The position numbers and the translations under genes are program-made. From Aphelocoma coerulescens (taxonomy: Eukaryota; Chordata; Aves; Passeriformes; Corvidae): a stretch of DNA of 64,000 bases. Position 1 is the first letter of the stretch; each line of letters begins with the position of its first letter. Below are positions 58,701-64,000 of this stretch, one piece after another. The DNA lies in assembly GCF_041296385.1 (NCBI RefSeq), contig NW_027183960.1, positions 915,001 through 979,000 of the forward strand, written 5' to 3'. The notes beneath the pieces were generated by a model. It did no database searches, was not told the DNA's origin, and saw only the letters and a list, made by a program, of their open reading frames with translations.

Positions 58701-61700
58701 TCCAAAGGCCTTCCTCTGACTCCACTCCTGCAGCTCCCACGGAGGCACTGGGAGCCTTGGACACTCTTGCCACAAGTAGCCCAAGCGTCGAGATCTTCCG
58801 CATCCTGCTCCTCCACTGCTGACATCAGGGAATTCCCTGGAGCTCCTAAAATCTGCCTTTCCTGCTCGAGGATCGTGTCTGGCAGCTCGCTGAGCCTCTT
58901 CGCCTTTGGCAGCGCCACAGCATCCTGAGAGTCATATACTGGAAACTGGCAGCTACAGGACACTTGCTGCTCCTAGGATGCTTTTCTCTGGGAAAATCTT
59001 CTTGGACATGACATTGCTCCAGTTTTTACTTCTAGGCCTTTTGTGGCCATCTGCATCCGCAGCCACAAGCAGGTTCTGATGATCGACATGGCTCTGGGAG
59101 AGCAGGGACTCCTGTCTGTGGACAAAGAAAACAAAGACAACTTGTAAGAAGAAAACCTGGAGCTTCTAGATAGAAGACAAAGGACTATTCAATCAAGGAA
59201 GGGCCAAGGGAGGAAACTTTCTAAAATGGAACAAGCAGCAGAAGCACAGTAGTTTTGCAGAAGAAATTCCCTTCCCAGCACTTGGCTTAAGGAAAAAACC
59301 TCATGTTTCTATGAGAGACTTGAGTTCATGTCTACTACTGGGTACCAGACATCTGAACATTTAGACTATTGGCTTTCCAGGCTCACGCTATTCAAACCGG
59401 AAAGTGAAACTATTCTAACAGAAGGGATGATTGCAAGAAATGTTTCTGTTTACACCACGACTGCCGACCATCCATCATTCTTACCTTGCACCTGTCCAAA
59501 GGCCTTCCTCCATCTGCGCTCCGGCAACTCTCACCCAGGCAAGGGCAGGGATGGAGGCTCTTGCCACAAGTAGCCCAAGCGTGGACATCTTCCTCATCCT
59601 GCTACTCCACTGCTGACGTCAGGGTATTCCCTGGAGCTGCAAACACCTGCCTTTGCTGCTCGAGGACCTTCTCTAGCACCATGCCAAACCCCTTCTCCTA
59701 TGGCAGTGCTGCAGCATCCTGCGGGCCACGGACTGGAACTGGCACCTCCAGCAAAGTTGCTCCTGGGAAACATCCCTCAGCCATTCCCTTACTGCAATGA
59801 GCTGGACTCCTACTCCTCTGCAATGCTCTTCCTGGACAGGTGCATCCTCAGCAATGAGACGGTTCTGCTGAGAGCCACGGCTCTGAGGGAGCAGCCAGTC
59901 CTGCCCAATGGTTGTCCTCCGTCACCAGTCCTGCAGCTCCCACGGAGGCACTGGGAGCCTTGGACACTCTTGCCACAAGTAGCCCAAGCGTGGACATCTT
60001 CCTCATCCTGCTCCTCCACTGCTGACGTCAGGGAATTCCCTGGTGCTCCCAACATCTGCCTTTCCTGCTCGAGGATCGTGTCTGGCAGCTCTCTGAGCCT
60101 CTTTGCCTTTGGCAGCGCCACAGCATCCTAGGAGTCATATACTGGCAACTGGCACCTCCAGGACACTTGCTGCTCCTAGGATGCTTTCCTCTGGGAAAAT
60201 CTTCTTGCACACGTCCTTGCTCCAGTTTTTACTCCTAGGCCTTTCGTGGCCATCTGCATTCTCAGCCACAAGCAGGTTCTGATGATCAACAGGGCTCTGG
60301 GAGAGCAGGGACTCCTGTCTGTGGACAAAGAAAACAAAGACAACTTGTAAGAAGAAAACCTGGAGCTTCTAGTTAGAAAAAAAAGGACTATTCAATCAAG
60401 GCAGGGCCAAGGGAGGAAACTTTCTAAAATGGAACAAGCAGCAGAAGCACAGTACTTTTGCAGAAGAAATTCCCCTCCCAGCACTTGGCTTAAGGAAAAA
60501 GCCTGATGTATCTATGAGAGACTTGAGTTCATGTCTACTATTGGGTACCAGACATCTGAACATTTAGACTATTGGCTTTCCATGCTCACGCTATTCAAAC
60601 CGGAAAGTGAAACTACTCTAACAGTAGGGATGATTGCAAGAAATGTTTCTGTTTACACCACGACTGCCGACCATGCATCATTCTTACCTTGCACCTGTCC
60701 AAAGGCCTTCCTCCGTCTGCGCTCCGGCAACTCTCACCCAGGCAAGGGCAAGGATGGAGGCTCTTGCCACAAGTAGCCCAAGCGTGGACATCTTCCTCAT
60801 CCTGCTCCGCCACTGCTGACATCAGGGAATTCCCTGGAGCTCCCACCATCTGCCTTTCCTGCTCGAGGATCGTGTCTGGCAGCTCTCTGAGCCTCTTCAT
60901 CTTTGGCTGCGCCACAGCATCCTAGGAGTCATATACTGGCAACTGGCACCTCCAGGACACTTGCTGCTCCTAGGATGCTTTTCTCTGGGAAAATCTTCTT
61001 GCATACGACCTTGCTCCAGATTTTACTTCTAGGTCTTTCGTGGCCATGTGCATCCGCGGCCATGAGCAGCTTCTGATGATCGACATGGCTCTGGGAGAGC
61101 AGGGACTCCTGTCTGTGGACAAAGAAAACAAAGACAACTTGTAAGAAGAAAACCTGGAGCTTCTAGATAGAAGAGAAAGGACTATTCAATCAAGGCAGGG
61201 CCAAAGCAGGAAACTTTCTAAAATGGAACAAGCAGCAGAAGCACAGTAGTTTTGCAGAAGAAATTCCCCTCCCAGCACTTGGCTTAAGGAAAAAGTCTGA
61301 TGTTTCTATGAGAGACTTGAGTTCATGTCTACTATTGGATAGCAGACATCTGAACATTTAGACTACTGGCTTTCCAGGCTCACGCAATTCAAACCGGAAT
61401 GTCAAACTATTTCAAAAGCTAGAGATGCTTGGAAGAAATGTTTCTGTACTCACCACAACTGGGGACCATGCATCATTCTTACCTTGCACCTGTCCAAAGG
61501 CCTTCCTCCGTCTCCAGTCCTGCCGCTCTCACGGAGGCACTGGGAGCCTCGGACACTCTTGCCACAAGTAGCCCAAGCGTGGACATCTTCCTCATCCTGC
61601 TCCTCCACTGCTGACGTCAGGGAATTCCCTGGAGCTCCCAACATCTGCCTTTCCAGCTGGAGGATCATGTCTGGCAGCTCTCTGAGCCTCTTCAACTTTG

Positions 61701-64000
61701 GCAGCGCCACAGCATCCTAGGAGTCATATACTGGCAACTGGCACCTCCAGGACACTTGCTGCTCCTAGGATGCTTTTCTCTGGGAAAATCTTCTTGCATA
61801 CAACCTTCCTCCAGTTTTTACTTCTAGGCCTTTCGTGGCCATCTGCATTCTCAGCCACAAGCAGGTTCTGATGATCAACAGGGCTCTGGGAGAGCAGGGA
61901 CTCCTGTCTGTGGACAAAGAAAACAAAGACAACTTGTAAGATTAAAACCTGGAGCTTCTAGTTAGAAGAGAAAGGATTATTCAATCAAGGCAGGGCCAAG
62001 GGAGGAAACTTTCTAAAATGGAACAAGCAGCAGAAGCACAGTAGATTTGCAGAAGAAATTCCCCTCCCAGCACTTGGCTTAAGGAAAAAACCTCATGTTT
62101 CTATGAGAGACTTGAGTTCATGTCTACTATTGGGTACCAGACATCTGAACATTTAGACTATTGGCTTTCCAGGCTCACACTATTCAAACCGGAAAGTGAA
62201 ACTACTCTAAAAGCTAGAGGCGATTGCAAGAAATGTTTCTGCTCGCACCACGACTGCCGACCATGCATCATTCTTACCTTGCACCTGTCCAAAGGCCTTC
62301 CTCCGTCTGCGCTCTGGCAACTCTCACCCAAGCTCGGGCAGGGATGGAGGCTCTTGCCACAAGTAGCCCAAGCCTGGAGATATTCCTCATCCTGATCTTC
62401 CACTGCTGACATCTAGGAATTCCCTGGAGCTGCAAACACCTGCCTTTGCTGCTCGAGGATCTTCTCTAGCACCATGCCAAATGCCTTCTCCTGTGGCAGT
62501 GCTGCAGCATCCTGCGAGCCATGGACTGGAACTGGCACCTTCAGCATAGTTGCTCCTGGGAAACATCCTTCAGCCATTCCCTTACTGCAATGAGCTGGAC
62601 TCCTACTCCTTTGCAAGGCTCTTCCTGGACAGGTGCATCCTCAGCAATGAGACGGTTCTGCTGAGAGCCGCGGCTCTGAGGGAGCAGCCAATCCTGCCCA
62701 AAGGCCTTCCTCCGTCTCCACTCCTGCAGCTCCCACGGAGGCACTGGGAGCCTTGGACACGCTTGCCACAAGTAGCCCAAGCGTGGACATCTTCCTCATC
62801 CTGCTCCGCCACTGCTGACATCAGGGAATTCCCTGGAGCTCCCAGCATGTGCCTTTCCTGCTCGAGGATCGTGTCTGGCAGCTCTCTGAGCCTCTTACAT
62901 TTTGGAAGCGCAACAGCATCCTAGGAGTCATATACTGGCAACTGGCAGCTCCAGGACACTTGCTGCTCCTAGGATGCTTTTCTCTGGGAAAATCTTCTTG
63001 CACACAACCTTGCTGCAGATTTTACTTCTAGGCCTTTCGTGGCCATCTGCATCCACGGCCACAAGCAGCTTCTGATGATCGACATGGCTCTGGGAAAACA
63101 GGGACCCCTGTCTGTGGACAAAGAAAACAAAGACAACTTGTAAGAAGAAAACCTGGAGCTTCTAGTTAGAAGAGAAAGGACTATTCAATCAAGGCAGGGC
63201 CAAGGGAGGAAACTTTCTAAAATGGAACAAGCAGCAGAAGCACAGTAGTTTTGCAGAAGAAATTCCCCTCCCAGCACTTGGCTTAAGGAAAAAGCCTGAT
63301 GTTTCTATGAGAGACTTGAGTTCATGTCTACTACTGGGTACCAGACATCTGAACATTTAGACTATTGGCTTTCCAGGCTCACGCTATTCAAACCGGAAAG
63401 TGAAACTACTCTAACAGTAGGGATGATTGCAAGAAATGTTTCTGTTTACACCACGACTGCCGACCATGCATCATTCTTACCTTGCACCTGTCCAAAGGCC
63501 TTCCTCCGTCTGCGCTCCGGCAACTCTCACCCAGGCAAGGGCAAGGATGGAGGCTCTTGCCACAAGTAGCCCAAGCGTGGACATCTTCCTCATCCTGCTA
63601 CTCCACTGCTGACGTCAGGGTATTCCCTGGAGCTGCAAACACCTGCCTTTGCGGCTCGAGGACCTTCTCTAGCACCATGCCAAACCCCTTCTCCTATGGC
63701 AGTGCTGCAGCATCCTGCGAGCCATGGACTGGAACTGGCACCTTCAGCATAGTTGCTCCTGGGAAACATCCTTCAGCCATTCCCTTACTGCAATGAGCTG
63801 GACTCCTACTCCTTTGCAAGGCTCTTCCTGGACAGGTGCATCCTCAGCAATGAGACGGTTCTGCTGAGAGCCATGGCTCTGAGGGAGCAGCCAGTCCTGT
63901 CCAAAGGCCTTCCTCTGACTCCACTCCTGCAGCTGCCACGGAGGCACTGGGAGCCTTGGACACTCTTGCCACAAGTAGCCCAAGCGTCGAGATCTTCCTC
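55718..64000 (+). repeat. Irregular block at right: mixed monomer order
   Basis: Monomers start at 55718 (F, 795), 56513 (G-type start then E/M-type middle, 1612), 58125 (K, 1203), 59328 (I-like front with one module, 1203), 60531 (K front with no module, 794), 61325 (F, 795), 62120 (G, 1204) and 63324 (K, cut by the window). The regular nine-monomer order is lost and chimeras are frequent. This suggests approach to another array edge or a differently evolving subarray; the window ends before this can be resolved. Confidence 0.75.

Larger units (their letters stand above)
7056..64000 (+). repeat. Tandem satellite array with higher-order structure, about 57 kb
   Basis: Head-to-tail repeats fill the rest of the window. 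Using the ATG of a recurring ATGTCTACTA landmark as phase, monomers start at 7596, 8799, 9594, 10798, 12001, 13612, 14814, 15609, 16813, 18016, 19219, 20422, 21625, 22828, 24031, 25642, 26845, 28456, 29658, 30453, 31657, 32860, 34063, 35266, 36469, 37672, 39283, 40486, 41281, 42485, 43688, 44891, 46502, 47704, 48499, 49703, 50906, 52109, 53312, 54515, 55718, 56513, 58125, 59328, 60531, 61325, 62120 and 63324. Lengths are 1202-1204, 794-795 or 1611-1612. Variant types follow a repeated order (E F G H J K L M I). All copies have the same orientation. The array continues past the right edge. Confidence 0.97.

Noticed and set aside
12001..63323. Collapse or false expansion of the array by the assembler
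   Set aside because: It cannot be excluded, but blocks have private differences and chimeric joints in exact phase, which a simple assembly duplication would not create. Long-read depth would settle it.
7596..64000. Hundreds of 60-170-codon ORFs in the satellite as protein-coding genes
   Set aside because: They repeat with the monomer, overlap on both strands and have no recognisable domain. Openness is explained by homogenised, stop-poor sequence.
7056..64000. Match to the chicken W-chromosome EcoRI (1.2 kb) and XhoI satellites
   Set aside because: The unit size and presence of GAATTC and CTCGAG are suggestive, but those repeats are built from about 21-bp A/T-tract subunits, which are absent here.
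7056..64000. CENP-B box in the satellite
   Set aside because: No stretch fits the TTCG-N4-A-N2-CGGG core in the monomers I read.
7056..64000. CRISPR-like array
   Set aside because: Repeats are long, contiguous and without unique spacers.

Overview
The window looks like bird DNA, probably passerine. It holds two unrelated things: a decayed endogenous retrovirus (ERV) at 1-7055, and a very long tandem satellite array that fills the rest (7056-64000). I see no intact cellular gene, tRNA, rRNA, CRISPR array or bacterial-type operon. The assignment to birds is inference. It rests on the betaretrovirus-like (class II) ERV and on a 1.2-kb satellite with a multi-kb higher-order period, which resembles in size a satellite I recall being described from crows. 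I could not compare sequences.

ERV (1-7055, + strand). The 5' LTR, primer-binding site and start of gag lie left of the window. What remains, in order, is a proline-rich gag region, capsid and one CCHC zinc knuckle; pro (dUTPase-like segment plus aspartic protease with DTGAD); pol (reverse transcriptase with YMDD, RNase H, integrase with a D,D-35-E core); a short tail of env; and a 3' LTR (6511-7055). The gag-pro and pro-pol junctions still carry -1 frameshift heptamers in the right frames (2624-2630 and 3466-3472). The provirus is dead: there are several single-base frameshifts, a stop inside reverse transcriptase, an Asp-to-Asn change at the first RNase H catalytic position, loss of the integrase zinc domain, and loss of nearly all of env. 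A different LTR (116-802) sits inside gag as a solo LTR flanked by a perfect 5-bp duplication. The gag frame is open on both sides of it.

Satellite (7056-64000). The array begins directly at the right edge of the 3' LTR with a diverged partial monomer and then runs head-to-tail to the window end. Using a recurring ATG-TCT-AC landmark as phase, 48 monomer starts can be placed. Monomer lengths take three values, about 795, 1203 and 1611 bp, which differ by an internal 408-bp module present 0, 1 or 2 times. Monomers fall into recognisable variants, called E, F, G, H, J, K, L, M and I here. They follow a fixed order that forms a higher-order repeat of nine monomers, 10,827 bp, complete at 28456-39282. 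Flanking blocks are versions with whole monomers lost or gained, and the chimeric monomers expected from unequal crossing-over can be seen at the joints.

Every monomer carries one 108-nt segment bounded by a good splice acceptor (pyrimidine tract plus TAG/CAG) and a GTAAG donor. It has an open, phase-symmetric reading frame in every variant I read. The satellite may therefore derive from an amplified piece of a gene. This is the observation most worth following. The many short ORFs in both strands of the satellite look like by-products of its periodicity and are not annotated as genes.
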